From positions 3,156,680-3,220,679 of the forward strand of contig CP130741.1 of assembly GCA_030586155.1 (NCBI GenBank): 64,000 nucleotides of DNA, given 5' to 3'. Below the pieces are notes generated by a model. That model saw only the letters and a program-made list of their open reading frames with translations. It was not told where the DNA came from and did not search any database. A program made the position numbers and the translations under genes. Source of the DNA: Eubacteriaceae bacterium ES3 (GTDB lineage: Bacteria > Bacillota > Clostridia > Eubacteriales > Eubacteriaceae). Shown here piece by piece: positions 1 through 8,727 of the stretch; position 1 is the stretch's first letter; each line of letters opens with the position of its first letter.

Positions 1-205
1 CAAAAATATATTTCAGTTTTTCATCTTTTAGATACACCGGAATATCTTCCGACCTGATAAAATGCTGTACCAGTTCATTAAAACGCCTTATTTCTTTATC
101 CCGGCTGAAATATCTGATGCGCTTAACCGCGAAGAAAACCCCAACGACAATCACCACTAGAAGTATCATTATTCCTGCAATCATCGGTCCTGTCAGATTT
201 ACCAT
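1..205 (-). CDS. Membrane-anchored PAS-domain protein, N-terminal part only
   Basis: Partial gene cut by the left edge; only about 68 codons are visible. The start at 205 has an AAGGACAGG ribosome site just upstream. The protein opens with one hydrophobic segment (about residues 7-22, MIAGIMILLVVIVVGVFF-like), then a short charged linker and the stretch IPVYLKDEKLKYIF. That stretch is typical of the first strand of a PAS sensor domain. By family knowledge such proteins are often diguanylate cyclases, HD-GYP phosphodiesterases or sensor kinases, but the output domain lies outside the window. Membrane-bound signalling is therefore inferred and no finer function can be given. Confidence 0.6.
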   Translation of the reverse strand, partial: MVNLTGPMIAGIMILLVVIVVGVFFAVKRIRYFSRDKEIRRFNELVQHFIRSEDIPVYLKDEKLKYIF

Positions 206-293
206 TCTACCTGTCCTTATATTAAAAATTATTATTTTCTATAGAAACACTTATCGTATTAGTATGACATTAAACGCACTTTACCGTCAATAA

Positions 294-327
294 AAAAATC
301 GGCAAAGTCGAAACTTTACCGATTTTT
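294..327 (-). terminator. Hairpin terminator
   Basis: Arms AAAAATCGG-C-AAAG and CTTT-A-CCGATTTTT pair around a six-base loop, with A/T tracts on both sides. On the minus strand it ends in a long U run. It lies just downstream of the open stretch 352-504, which suggests that stretch was once the 3' end of a real gene. Confidence 0.6.
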
Positions 328-351
328 CAGAAATTTATAAGATTATTTTGT

Positions 352-504
352 TTAATAAACACAGGTGAAATATCCGTCGCCATATGCTTCCGGACTGTAC
401 TCTTCATAATATACCCTACCACAATCCTTGTCCCCGGAATAAAACACATCATATCCGGGCGCTCCATCTGAACAGAAACAAAGCCATGGGCCTCCTATCA
501 GCGA
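352..504 (-). pseudogene. Possible 3' remnant of a Cys/Tyr-rich small protein gene
   Basis: A 50-codon open stretch on the minus strand ends at a TAA at 352 and is bounded upstream by an in-frame TAG (505-507). It has no ATG, GTG or TTG start in frame. The translation is rich in Cys, Tyr, Gly and Asp, for example CFCSDGAPGYDVFYSGDKDC, and ends YFTCVY. A terminator follows directly. The composition looks protein-like rather than random. I infer a decayed gene end, but a chance ORF is possible and no family is recognised. Confidence 0.3.
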
Positions 505-660
505 CTATCTTAACCATAGTCATCAGTTAAAACAAAAAAAGACCCCAGCTTGCAAACTGCGTCCACTTCATGATATACTATTAGTAGTCCTTAAATTATT
601 ACTCTTTAAAATATTATTATATCATATTATTTGTATTTTGTCAATATCTAAGGAGGGTTT

Positions 661-1122
661 ATGTCGTCTTTTTTAACATTTTATGAATCTCCCAGTCTGC
701 TTGCTTCCAATTCAAAAACAATCTTTGACTGCAACCAATTCACTAAGGCTCATAACCTGATATTATCCCCTGAAGAAGCCGGTGAGTTAGCCCTAGTTCA
801 GCAAAAATCCTTAAAAGAACACGGAAGAATTGATTTATCCGGTGCCATGATCCCGAAAAAAATAATCACGGTATTCTCCGAAAGTCCTTACCTCACACCT
901 GAAAACTACTTCGAGACGGTGACAGAACTGATCGATATTTTCTATGCCTGTCAAACAGAAACTCTTGAAAAATTTGGCGATCTTGAACTGATCAATATAA
1001 TGAAAAACCTTTTCGACACTATCTGCCAGGGCTCACTTGAATTGCTAAAAGACCGGACACTTTATCGACTTGCCCGAAAGAGCCATTTTTCAGGAATGAT
1101 CGACGAAAACGATGATTGCTAA
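661..1122 (+). CDS. Conserved hypothetical protein, DUF6323-like
   Basis: A 153-residue soluble protein with a strong ribosome site (AAGGAGGG) five bases before the ATG. It has no signal peptide or membrane segment. The pattern LSPEEAGELALVQQKSLKEHGR, then SESPYLTPENYFETVTELIDIFY, then CQGSLELL near the end, resembles from memory the DUF6323 proteins of Clostridia, which sit beside DUF6179 proteins. Function is unknown. The following gene starts 10 bp after the stop, so the two are almost certainly co-transcribed and may act together. Family naming is from recall and unverified. Confidence 0.7.
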   Translation: MSSFLTFYESPSLLASNSKTIFDCNQFTKAHNLILSPEEAGELALVQQKSLKEHGRIDLSGAMIPKKIITVFSESPYLTPENYFETVTELIDIFYACQTETLEKFGDLELINIMKNLFDTICQGSLELLKDRTLYRLARKSHFSGMIDENDDC

Positions 1123-1132
1123 GGAGAGCGTT

Positions 1133-2506
1133 ATGAATTCTGTTATCCATAACCGTATTATCGATCCCAACAGTCTGGATCCAGCCAATTACTGCCAGTC
1201 CCTTTTAAGAATCGGCTATTTATATGGACTGATTGATAAGGAGGCTTCCTATTCTATTCAAATCCAGCTGTTGGAATTGCTTAAAAGTCAGATCGATTCC
1301 TATACCAGGTCCCAAAGCACTTCTGTCTTAACTGAAGTGGCCGAGGCACTCTACAAGTCAATTCTTTACACCATCAGTCTGGCCATCAAACCTTTGCCTT
1401 CTCCGGAAACTGCTATTGATTCGCTTAAAACAAGCCCCCTTACTGTTCTCTTTAATACAGGGTTAAGAATTGCTAATCAAAAAAGCTATACTGCTCAAAT
1501 ACTTTTTAAACAGATCCAAAAAAGCCGTCTGCAAACCGATAATATCGCTTATCAATCGACAATTGAAAAAGGACTCCACCCTTTCTTCAACGCTTACAGA
1601 CCAAGATACTTTGCACATGACCTGCCCGGACTTAATATTGATTATCCACTCCTGGTTCCAATAACCAATCTGACTGGCATCGAATATTTTTTAAAAACCC
1701 TGACCAGTCTGAAACTGGAAAACCATTTCTGTTTATCTTTTGACCCTCAACAAATTCACATGGTTTTAAGCAGTCACGATGAAAATTATCATGATCTGCT
1801 GATTAATATCAGCTATCAACTCTTGAAAAACGCTTTGGCTTGTACCTACCTCAAAAAACCGCTGCACGACTTGACGTTGACTCCAGATGATTTATCCATT
1901 TTAGCCCAAAAGTTTAAGGGCTGTAACCGGAAATCTCTCTTGGCAATTTTCGAACAGCAACTGGTCCTCCTATTTAAGGCTCACAATCTTAGCTCTTCAG
2001 GCTGTGACTATTTCAAGCTGGCTTTACCAGAACTGACCGCTGAATTAGACACTGCCTTAAAAAACAAAACTATTGATAAATTCTTTGCTTTATATAAAGA
2101 AAAACCCCTGAATCGGATTCTTTTTTCCACCGCTGAGCCTATGCCCCCTTCCGATTATCAGGAATTCATCGAGGAATTCAAAAGCTGTCGCTTTCAGTCT
2201 GATCAGTTAGCCATGATTCAATTATCAGTTCACTCACTAATTGATTTTAAAAAAATCCTGCTCGAACAACTCTTTAGCATCAGCCAGGCAAAAGCAGTTT
2301 TTGATCTTTTGTCCAATTCTGACCTGGCCGCATTCTATCAGTATTATATGTTTCCAATGGTTGAAGGAAATGCTGAATTCAGTGGTGATGAACTATATCT
2401 TAGCACTCTGCTCCAAAGTTACTTATCGGTTCTAACCCCCGAACATCAAGAACAGATCCGCCTACTGTCTTCACGACTGATTATCAGTCCGGAAAATTTC
2501 TATTGA
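1133..2506 (+). CDS. Conserved hypothetical protein, DUF6179-like
   Basis: A 457-residue protein when started at the ATG at 1133, which has AAGGAG six bases upstream. The in-frame ATG at 1112 overlaps the previous gene and has no ribosome site. The sequence is helix-rich and soluble, with no recognised catalytic motif; conserved-looking stretches include LLELLKSQIDSYT near the N-terminus and FKGCNRKSLLAIFEQQL in the middle. From memory it resembles DUF6179, the usual partner of DUF6323. The 3' end overlaps the convergent thioesterase gene by 7 bp. Function is unknown; the tight pairing with the upstream gene is the only clue. Confidence 0.65.
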   Translation: MNSVIHNRIIDPNSLDPANYCQSLLRIGYLYGLIDKEASYSIQIQLLELLKSQIDSYTRSQSTSVLTEVAEALYKSILYTISLAIKPLPSPETAIDSLKTSPLTVLFNTGLRIANQKSYTAQILFKQIQKSRLQTDNIAYQSTIEKGLHPFFNAYRPRYFAHDLPGLNIDYPLLVPITNLTGIEYFLKTLTSLKLENHFCLSFDPQQIHMVLSSHDENYHDLLINISYQLLKNALACTYLKKPLHDLTLTPDDLSILAQKFKGCNRKSLLAIFEQQLVLLFKAHNLSSSGCDYFKLALPELTAELDTALKNKTIDKFFALYKEKPLNRILFSTAEPMPPSDYQEFIEEFKSCRFQSDQLAMIQLSVHSLIDFKKILLEQLFSISQAKAVFDLLSNSDLAAFYQYYMFPMVEGNAEFSGDELYLSTLLQSYLSVLTPEHQEQIRLLSSRLIISPENFY

Positions 2507-2898
2507 TTATTGCCTTCTTTTGTAAAGCCAGTTCCATTAAACTGGGCAATCAGTCTACCTTCTTTATCCGTCACGATTACAGAATAATGGCTAAGTGTTT
2601 TGCTGGAGTTAAGTTCCTTTGCCTCTGCAATCAACCATTCCCCTCTTGGTGGTCGGAAATAATCGATATCGGCATGAATCCCAACCGTCGCATACCCCCG
2701 AGAGTTTGAGGCAACCGCAAACGCAAAATCAGCTAATGTGAAAATCACCCCTCCCTGAACGACACCCATTCCGTTAAGATGTTCGTCCTTTATGGTCATC
2801 CTGACTTCTGCCCAACCTTCTTCAACATTCTGAATTTCAATACCAAGAAGTTTAGCGAACTGATCCTTTTTAACTGTTTTTATCATTTCTTCTTTCAT
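2500..2898 (-). CDS. PaaI-type hotdog-fold thioesterase
   Basis: A 132-residue single-domain hotdog protein starting MKEEMIKTV. The start at 2898 is chosen because GGAGGC lies five bases upstream; the longer form from 2913 would translate through that site. Typical features are the central helix region HLNGMGVVQGGVIFTLADFAFAVASN and the strand GIHADIDYFRPPRGEWLIAEA. Family members hydrolyse acyl-CoA thioesters, often phenylacetyl-CoA or related aromatic substrates, in the cytoplasm. The substrate here cannot be told. The gene ends convergently with the upstream pair and is not obviously in an operon. Confidence 0.85.
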   Translation of the reverse strand: MKEEMIKTVKKDQFAKLLGIEIQNVEEGWAEVRMTIKDEHLNGMGVVQGGVIFTLADFAFAVASNSRGYATVGIHADIDYFRPPRGEWLIAEAKELNSSKTLSHYSVIVTDKEGRLIAQFNGTGFTKEGNNQ

Positions 2899-2935
2899 AA
2901 TGCCTCCACACACTTCTTTTCGTTATAGTATAACA

Positions 2936-2957
2936 AAAAAACTGCCTCCCGGCAGTT
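2936..2957 (-). terminator. Terminator of the polyamine operon
   Basis: ACTGCC, loop TCCC, GGCAGT, flanked by A6 and T6 tracts. It lies 20 bases beyond the stop of nspC on the minus strand and is strong enough to act in both directions. Confidence 0.8.
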
Positions 2958-2975
2958 TTTTCATCTTATATCTTA

Positions 2976-4109
2976 TTACGACAATCTCATCTTAAAATCC
3001 TCGTAGCCAAACTGCCGTACTGTTTTTAATCTTCCATCCAAGGTTCTCAGAACAATATCCGGCAACGGAATACCGTTAAAAGTATTATTCTTAACCATTG
3101 AATAAATAGCCATATCACAAAAAACCAGGTGATCAGAAATCTTAAGCGGTTGATCAAACGAATAATCGCCAATCACATCTCCCGCCAGGCAGGTCGGTCC
3201 TGCCAAGCGATAAGAATAAGCCTTTTCGCCGGTACGTCCGGCTCCAATTACATCTGGCCGATAGGGCATCTCGATCACATCCGGCATATGGCAGGCTGCA
3301 GAAGCATCCAGGATAGTAATTTGAATCCCATTATCCACAATATCCACGACACTTGTCACCAGAAAACCCGCATTTAAAGCCACCGCTTCACCTGGCTCCA
3401 GATAAACTGCCACATTGTATTTCTCTCTAATCCCCTTTATCAGGCCAATCAGTGCGTCACGATCATAATCAGCACGGGTAATGTGGTGACCCCCCCCCAG
3501 ATTAATCCACTTCATTTGCGGCAGAAATTCGCCAAACTTTTCTTCCACAGCGGCCCATGTTTTAATTAAATCATCCACATTTTGTTCACAAAGCGTATGA
3601 AAATGAAGGCCGTCAAGCCCCTCGAGCTGGTCAGCTTTAAATTGTTCCCGGGTAACCCCCAACCTTGATCCCGGCGAACAGGGATCGTAAATTCCATGCT
3701 CCTGAGTTGAACATTCAGGATTAATTCGCATCCCACAGCTTCTTCCGGCCTCAAGCGCCTGGTCTTTAAACTGTTGCCACTGAGCAAAAGAGTTGAAAAC
3801 CAGATGATCGCAGATTTTTAAAATCTCATCAAAGTCTTTGTCCTGATAAGCCGGTGAAAAAATATGGTTTTCTTTCCCCATTTCTTCAAAACCAAGTTTA
3901 GCCTCATAAAGGCCACTGGCCGTCGTTCCAGAGAGATATTGACCAATCAGTGGATAGACAGCAAACATAGAAAAAGCTTTTTGGGCCAGCAGAATTTTAC
4001 ATCCTGCCTTTTCTTCTATATCTTTTAGAATTTTCAAATTCTTTACAAGCAGACTTTCATCCACCACATAGGCAGGGGTATTAATCACGCCCTCATAAGA
4101 AGCATCCAT
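2976..4109 (-). CDS. nspC: Carboxynorspermidine decarboxylase
   Basis: A 377-residue PLP enzyme of the alanine-racemase-fold (fold III) decarboxylases. It removes CO2 from carboxynorspermidine or carboxyspermidine to give norspermidine or spermidine. The PLP lysine is expected in LLAQKAFSMF (about residue 43). The glycine-rich phosphate loop is LGGGHHIT, and HTLCEQ carries the cysteine typical of this subfamily near the active site. PAYVVDESLL at the N-terminus is also typical. The start overlaps the stop of the upstream dehydrogenase gene by one base (TGATG), so translation is coupled. The partner gene next door makes the assignment firm. Confidence 0.9.
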   Translation of the reverse strand: MDASYEGVINTPAYVVDESLLVKNLKILKDIEEKAGCKILLAQKAFSMFAVYPLIGQYLSGTTASGLYEAKLGFEEMGKENHIFSPAYQDKDFDEILKICDHLVFNSFAQWQQFKDQALEAGRSCGMRINPECSTQEHGIYDPCSPGSRLGVTREQFKADQLEGLDGLHFHTLCEQNVDDLIKTWAAVEEKFGEFLPQMKWINLGGGHHITRADYDRDALIGLIKGIREKYNVAVYLEPGEAVALNAGFLVTSVVDIVDNGIQITILDASAACHMPDVIEMPYRPDVIGAGRTGEKAYSYRLAGPTCLAGDVIGDYSFDQPLKISDHLVFCDMAIYSMVKNNTFNGIPLPDIVLRTLDGRLKTVRQFGYEDFKMRLS

Positions 4110-5308
4110 CAGTCAACCAATTCCGGTTCAAAGCTCTCCTGCCAGGGCAGTCCCCATTTATTTAAAGCTTCCATAAATGGATCTGGGTCAAATTCTTCGA
4201 TATTATAAACGCCTGGCTTTTTCCAGATCCCTTCCATGATCAGCATTGTTCCAATCATGGCAGGTACACCAGTCGTGTAAGAAATCGCTTGCGAGCCAAC
4301 TTCTCTGTAACATTCCTGGTGATCACAAACATTGTAAAGGTAATAATCTTTCTCCTGTCCATCCTTGATTCCTTTAAAAATACAGCCGATATTTGTCTTG
4401 CCGACTGTTCGCGGACCAAGGCTTGCCGGGTCCGGCAGGACTGCCTTTAAAAACTGCAGGGGTACTATTTGCTTGCCTTCAAATTCAATCGGCTCAATGG
4501 AAGTCATTCCCACATTTTCCAGACATTTCAGATGGGTCAGATAGCTTTGCCCAAAGGTCATAAAAAAGCGAATGCGTTTAATCCCTTTAATATTTAATGC
4601 CAGAGATTCCAGTTCCTCATGATGCAGAAGATACATATCCTTGGGTCCGATTTCCGGAAAGTTGTAAACGCGTTTAATTGCCATGGGTTCGGTTTCAACC
4701 CACTCACCGTTTTCCCAGTAACTGCCATTGGCCGTTACTTCACGGATATTAATTTCCGGATTGAAGTTAGTGGCAAAGGGATAACCATGATCTCCGGCAT
4801 TGGCATCGAGAATATCAATGGTATGAATTTCGTCAAACTGATGCTTCATCGCATAAGCCGAAAAAACTCCGGTTACTCCTGGATCAAAGCCGCTGCCTAA
4901 AAGGGCCGTGATTCCAGCTTCTTCAAATCGCTTGCGGTAATCCCACTGCCATTTGTATTCAAATTTGGCGGTATCCTCCGGCTCGTAATTAGCAGTATCT
5001 ACATAATGGGTTTTTGTCGCCAGGCAGGCATCCATAATGGTCAGGTCCTGATAAGGAAGGGCCAGATTTAAAACCACATCCGGATTAAAACTTTCGATCA
5101 GTTTAACCAGTTCCTCCACATTATCAGCATTCACCTGAGCAGTGGAGATTTTTGTTTTTCCGCCCTCCAGTTTTTCTTTTAAAGCGTCACATTTCGATTT
5201 AGTTCGTGACGCGATCATTATTTCTTCAAAGACATCGCTGTTCTGACAGCACTTATGGATTGCTACACTGGCAACTCCACCACATCCGATAATCAGGGCT
5301 TTTCCCAT
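4109..5308 (-). CDS. Carboxynorspermidine dehydrogenase (saccharopine dehydrogenase family)
   Basis: A 399-residue NAD(P)H-dependent enzyme. It opens with the Rossmann motif ALIIGCGGVASVAIHK and continues with the saccharopine-dehydrogenase-like pattern DVVLNLALPYQDLTIMDAC, THYVDTANYEPEDT and GSGFDPGVTGVFSAYA. In the pathway it condenses a diamine with aspartate semialdehyde and reduces the product to the carboxylated polyamine that NspC decarboxylates. True saccharopine or homospermidine enzymes share the fold, so the identification rests partly on the adjacent nspC. It lies 24 bp downstream of speE on the same strand, in one operon. Confidence 0.85.
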   Translation of the reverse strand: MGKALIIGCGGVASVAIHKCCQNSDVFEEIMIASRTKSKCDALKEKLEGGKTKISTAQVNADNVEELVKLIESFNPDVVLNLALPYQDLTIMDACLATKTHYVDTANYEPEDTAKFEYKWQWDYRKRFEEAGITALLGSGFDPGVTGVFSAYAMKHQFDEIHTIDILDANAGDHGYPFATNFNPEINIREVTANGSYWENGEWVETEPMAIKRVYNFPEIGPKDMYLLHHEELESLALNIKGIKRIRFFMTFGQSYLTHLKCLENVGMTSIEPIEFEGKQIVPLQFLKAVLPDPASLGPRTVGKTNIGCIFKGIKDGQEKDYYLYNVCDHQECYREVGSQAISYTTGVPAMIGTMLIMEGIWKKPGVYNIEEFDPDPFMEALNKWGLPWQESFEPELVD

Positions 5309-5332
5309 TTTATTACCTCCATTATTTATATT

Positions 5333-6187
5333 TTAATTTTCCACTTCTTTTAACAGTTCTTCGACATAGTTAGGCAGGGCAAAGGATCCAACATGGAGTC
5401 TGGTATTGTAGTAAAGGGTTTTAAAACCCAGTGCATTCCACTTGACCGCCTTCAGATCATCGATGGGATGATATTTTTTAGATGCAAATCCAAAGAGCCA
5501 GTGGCCCGAAGGATATGTTGGAATATGAGCCTGATAAACTCGGGAGACCGGAAAAGAATTAACAATTCTCTTATGGGCTCGCTGCATGGCAATGGCATCT
5601 TCCGCATAAAAAGCACTTTCATGCTGATTGACCATCATCCCGTCTTCTTTTAGAGCTTTATAGCAGTTGCCATAAAATTCTTTAGTGAACAAACCCTCTC
5701 CTGGTCCAAAAGGATCGGTTGAATCAACGATAATCAAATCATATTCATTTTCATGCCGTCTGACAAACTTTAATCCATCCTGATAAAAAAAACGCACCCG
5801 TTCATCATTAAATCCGCAGGCTGTCTGGGGCAGATATTTTTTACAGACTTCGACCACTAGCTCATCAATTTCTACCAGATCAATCTGTTCAATCTGCTGA
5901 TATTTAGTGAGTTCCCTAAGCACCCCGCCATCACCGGCGCCAATCACCAGAATACGTTTAGCCATGGGATGAACAGACATGGGCACATGGACAATCATTT
6001 CATGATAAATATATTCATCTTTTTCTGTCAGCATAATAAAACCGTCAAGGGTCAGAAATCGTCCAAATTCCTTAGAGTCAAAAACATCAATCCGCTGGAA
6101 TTCACTTTGCCCCGAATACAATTGACGGTCAACCTGAATGGATAACTTCACCGTAGGTGTATGCTTTTCTGAAAACCACAATTCCAT
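5333..6187 (-). CDS. speE: Spermidine synthase (polyamine aminopropyltransferase)
   Basis: A 284-residue protein of normal family length. The SAM-like cofactor loop is VIGAGDGGVLRELTKY, followed by the acidic DLVEIDELVVEVCKKYL and the catalytic-region VDSTDPFGPGEGLFTKEFY. It transfers an aminopropyl group from decarboxylated SAM to putrescine or a related diamine in the cytoplasm. The ATG directly follows the stop of the decarboxylase gene upstream, so the two are translationally coupled. Decarboxylated SAM would come from SpeD encoded at 7930-8727. Its presence beside a complete carboxynorspermidine route is unusual. Confidence 0.93.
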   Translation of the reverse strand: MELWFSEKHTPTVKLSIQVDRQLYSGQSEFQRIDVFDSKEFGRFLTLDGFIMLTEKDEYIYHEMIVHVPMSVHPMAKRILVIGAGDGGVLRELTKYQQIEQIDLVEIDELVVEVCKKYLPQTACGFNDERVRFFYQDGLKFVRRHENEYDLIIVDSTDPFGPGEGLFTKEFYGNCYKALKEDGMMVNQHESAFYAEDAIAMQRAHKRIVNSFPVSRVYQAHIPTYPSGHWLFGFASKKYHPIDDLKAVKWNALGFKTLYYNTRLHVGSFALPNYVEELLKEVEN

Positions 6188-7642
6188 TTAGATTCCCTCC
6201 ATCACATTTAAATACTCCAGGTTCATATCTTCCGGTCCAGTCATCGAAGAACCCCTGGCCTTCATATAAGTAACCGAGTCAAGAATTTCTTTGGTAATTC
6301 GCTCACCCGGTGCCAGAATGGGAATTCCCGGTGGATAACACATCACAAATTCACTGCAGACTCTGCCAACCGTATCCCCGATAGGAAGCGCAATTTTTTC
6401 ACCATAAAAGGCTTCCTGGGGACCAACTACCACTTCCGGATTGATATACTCATAGGTTACCATCCCCGTCGGATCTTTTCTGTAAATTCGTCTGATTTCT
6501 GCCAGTGCACTTACCAGTCGTTCCAGATTCTTTTTATTGTCGCCCACCGAAATATAAGCCAGGAGATTCCCCACATCGCCAAACTCGGTTTGAATATCAT
6601 ATTCATCCCGCAAAAGGTTATAGACTTCGATACCTGCCAGCCCCAAATCCAAGGTATTAACCGATAACTTAGTCTGATCAAAGTCAAAAATTGTGTCCCC
6701 GTTAATCAGTTCCTTGCTGTAGGCATAGTAATCACCGATTTCGTTAATCTCATCCCGGGCATACTGAGCCATCTCCGTTACTTTTGAAAAAATTTCCTTT
6801 CCATGAAGGGCCAGATTTTTCCTTGAGATATCAAGACTTGATAAAAGCAGATAAGATCCACTGGTGGTCTGAGTCAGGTTAATAATCTGCCGAACATAAC
6901 CTGCTTTCATTCTCTCCCCAATCAAAAGAAAAGAACTTTGGGTTAAGGACCCCCCACTTTTATGCATACTGACAGAAGCCATATCGGCTCCGGCCGCCAT
7001 AGCACTAATCGGCATATTTTCCCCAAAATAAAAATGGGTGCCATGGGCTTCATCAACCAATGCCAGCATCCCTTTTTCATGCGCCATTTTCACAATGGTG
7101 CGTAAATCCGAACAAATCCCATAATAAGTCGGATTATTCACCAGAATTGCTTTAGCATCCGGATTTTTTTCAATCGCTTCCTTCACTGCTGGAACAGACA
7201 TCCCCAGAGAAATTCCCAGCCGGTGATTGATCTCCGGATTAACATAAACCGGTATTGCACCACAAAGAATCATGGCGTTGATGACGCTGCGATGGACATT
7301 TCTGGGCAAAATAATCTTATCACCCCGTTTGCAGACTGATAGCACCATACTCTGTACCGCCGACGTTGTTCCATTCACCATAAAAAAGGCGTCCGCTGCC
7401 CCAAAAGCATCAGCTGCCAGCTCTTCCGCTTCCCGAATCACAGAGACGGGATGGCATAAATTATCCAACAGCTTCATTGAGTTTACATCCAAAGACATAC
7501 AGACTTCACCGAGAAAATCAGTCAATTCTTTATTCCCTTTGCCCCGCTTATGACCCGGCACATCAAAAGGCACCAGCCGATCTTTTTTCATCTGCTTCAA
7601 GGCTTCCATAATTGGCATTCGTTCCTGATTTTTTTTCGTCAC
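6188..7642 (-). CDS. speA: Arginine/lysine/ornithine decarboxylase, small Firmicute type
   Basis: A 484-residue PLP decarboxylase of the aspartate-aminotransferase fold (Orn/Lys/Arg decarboxylase group III, short form without the N-terminal wing domain). It opens near VPFDVPGHKRGKGN. The cofactor lysine is in SMHKSGGSLTQSS, with DEAHGTHFYFG upstream. It makes the diamine precursor of the polyamines. Arginine, lysine and ornithine enzymes of this type cannot be separated by eye; no agmatinase or agmatine deiminase is encoded nearby, which leaves the substrate open. It is directly followed by speE. The symbol reflects the usual Firmicute annotation and is not proof of arginine specificity. Confidence 0.85.
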   Translation of the reverse strand: MTKKNQERMPIMEALKQMKKDRLVPFDVPGHKRGKGNKELTDFLGEVCMSLDVNSMKLLDNLCHPVSVIREAEELAADAFGAADAFFMVNGTTSAVQSMVLSVCKRGDKIILPRNVHRSVINAMILCGAIPVYVNPEINHRLGISLGMSVPAVKEAIEKNPDAKAILVNNPTYYGICSDLRTIVKMAHEKGMLALVDEAHGTHFYFGENMPISAMAAGADMASVSMHKSGGSLTQSSFLLIGERMKAGYVRQIINLTQTTSGSYLLLSSLDISRKNLALHGKEIFSKVTEMAQYARDEINEIGDYYAYSKELINGDTIFDFDQTKLSVNTLDLGLAGIEVYNLLRDEYDIQTEFGDVGNLLAYISVGDNKKNLERLVSALAEIRRIYRKDPTGMVTYEYINPEVVVGPQEAFYGEKIALPIGDTVGRVCSEFVMCYPPGIPILAPGERITKEILDSVTYMKARGSSMTGPEDMNLEYLNVMEGI

Positions 7643-7929
7643 TGACTTCCCCTTTCTAAAAATTTAACAGAAGCTTTTTTTAAAAGCTCTCAGCGTGTCA
7701 ATAAACCCCGTCCCGACAAATGACCTAGGGGTCAGACCCTTGAATTTCGTAGGCTGGTGGGTTTCGTACAGTTGCAATAATAGAATTGGCTAAATCTCAG
7801 CGTTTCTGTGCAACTGTTCGCCCCGATGCAGCGAGTCTGCCCCCTTGGGTACAACTGAAAAGCCAATTGTCGGTACTCAGTTGGTATAATTAACTTTTTT
7901 GACAGTCTCGAAGCTTTATCAAAAACTTT
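7643..7929. repeat. Structured intergenic element, possible small mobile-element remnant
   Basis: This 287-bp gap between speD and the decarboxylase gene is much more GC-rich and structured than other gaps here. It contains GGGGTCAGACCC-type sequence (7729-7740), an inverted pair CAGTTGCA/TGCAACTG (about 7769-7815), a second pair AATTGGCT/AGCCAATT, and GTACAACTGA facing TCAGTTGGTA. The GGGGTCAGACCC motif is often seen near IS200/REP-type elements, from memory. No ORF is present. It could equally be a 5' leader RNA for the decarboxylase operon. Confidence 0.35.
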
Positions 7930-8727
7930 TTAGTAGATATTGCTGCCGCTGAAAATCTCAATCATTTCCCGCCGGATGCTTTCGGTAATCTTCAGCCGCA
8001 TTTTGGGCGGCAGTTCATAGACATCCGTATTAAAGAGATAATTCTGAAGATTAATTTCTTTTAAGAGCATCTTGGTATGAAAAATATTGGACTGATAAAC
8101 ATTGATATCAATGGCATCATAATCTTCCAGCGTCCGGTTATCGATATAATCCTGAATCGACGTTATTTTATGATCCATAAATAATTTCTTACCCGAAACA
8201 TCTCTGGTAAATCCCCTTACCCGATAATCCATGGTAATAATATCCGAATCAAAAGAACCAATCAGATAATCCAGCGTACTCAAAGGCGTAATTTCCCCAC
8301 AGGTGGCCACATCAATATCGACTCTGAAAGTGGCAATGGAAGTATCCGGATGGAATTCCGGATAGGTATGAACGGTTACATGACTTTTGTCCAAATGAGC
8401 CACCACTGTATCAGGTGCAACACAATTTTCTCTGCCATTTAATCCGCAATCCCTTAAAAAGGTTTCCTCCGCAATCAAAAATGTAACACTGGCCCCCTGG
8501 GGATCGTAATCCTGGGTTGAGACATTGAGCACTTTGGCGCCAATCATCTCCGTTACCCGATATAAGATACTGGTCAATCGTTCAGAATTATACTGTTCAT
8601 CAATATAGGCAATATAATCCTGCTGCTCTCTCTGACTCTTGGCATAGCATACATCATAAATGTTAAAACTTAAGGACTTCGTCAAATTATTAAAACCACT
8701 TAGCATCAATTTATTTTCCATTTCCAC
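7930..8727 (-). CDS. speD: S-adenosylmethionine decarboxylase proenzyme, Escherichia coli type
   Basis: A 265-residue proenzyme close in length and sequence to the long gamma-proteobacterial SpeD class, not the short Bacillus SpeH class. [13 protein letters not shown] holds the self-cleavage site between Lys114 and Ser115, the serine becoming the pyruvoyl cofactor. STCG-like [10 protein letters not shown] and [18 protein letters not shown] are other class marks. It supplies decarboxylated SAM for SpeE. The GTG at 8727 has AGGAT upstream at better spacing than the ATG at 8721, so I keep the longer form. It lies first in the polyamine block, separated from the rest by a 287-bp structured insert. 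Confidence 0.93.
   Translation of the reverse strand: MEMENKLMLSGFNNLTKSLSFNIYDVCYAKSQREQQDYIAYIDEQYNSERLTSILYRVTEMIGAKVLNVSTQDYDPQGASVTFLIAEETFLRDCGLNGRENCVAPDTVVAHLDKSHVTVHTYPEFHPDTSIATFRVDIDVATCGEITPLSTLDYLIGSFDSDIITMDYRVRGFTRDVSGKKLFMDHKITSIQDYIDNRTLEDYDAIDINVYQSNIFHTKMLLKEINLQNYLFNTDVYELPPKMRLKITESIRREMIEIFSGSNIY

Larger units (their letters stand above)
206..660. other. Intergenic region with a terminator and a decayed ORF
   Basis: This 455-bp gap separates the leftward PAS gene from the rightward gene at 661. It holds a hairpin terminator (294-327) and a leftward open stretch without a start codon (352-504). The last 60 bases before 661 are AT-rich and end in the ribosome site AAGGAGGG. 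I saw no convincing -35/-10 pair. Confidence 0.5.
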
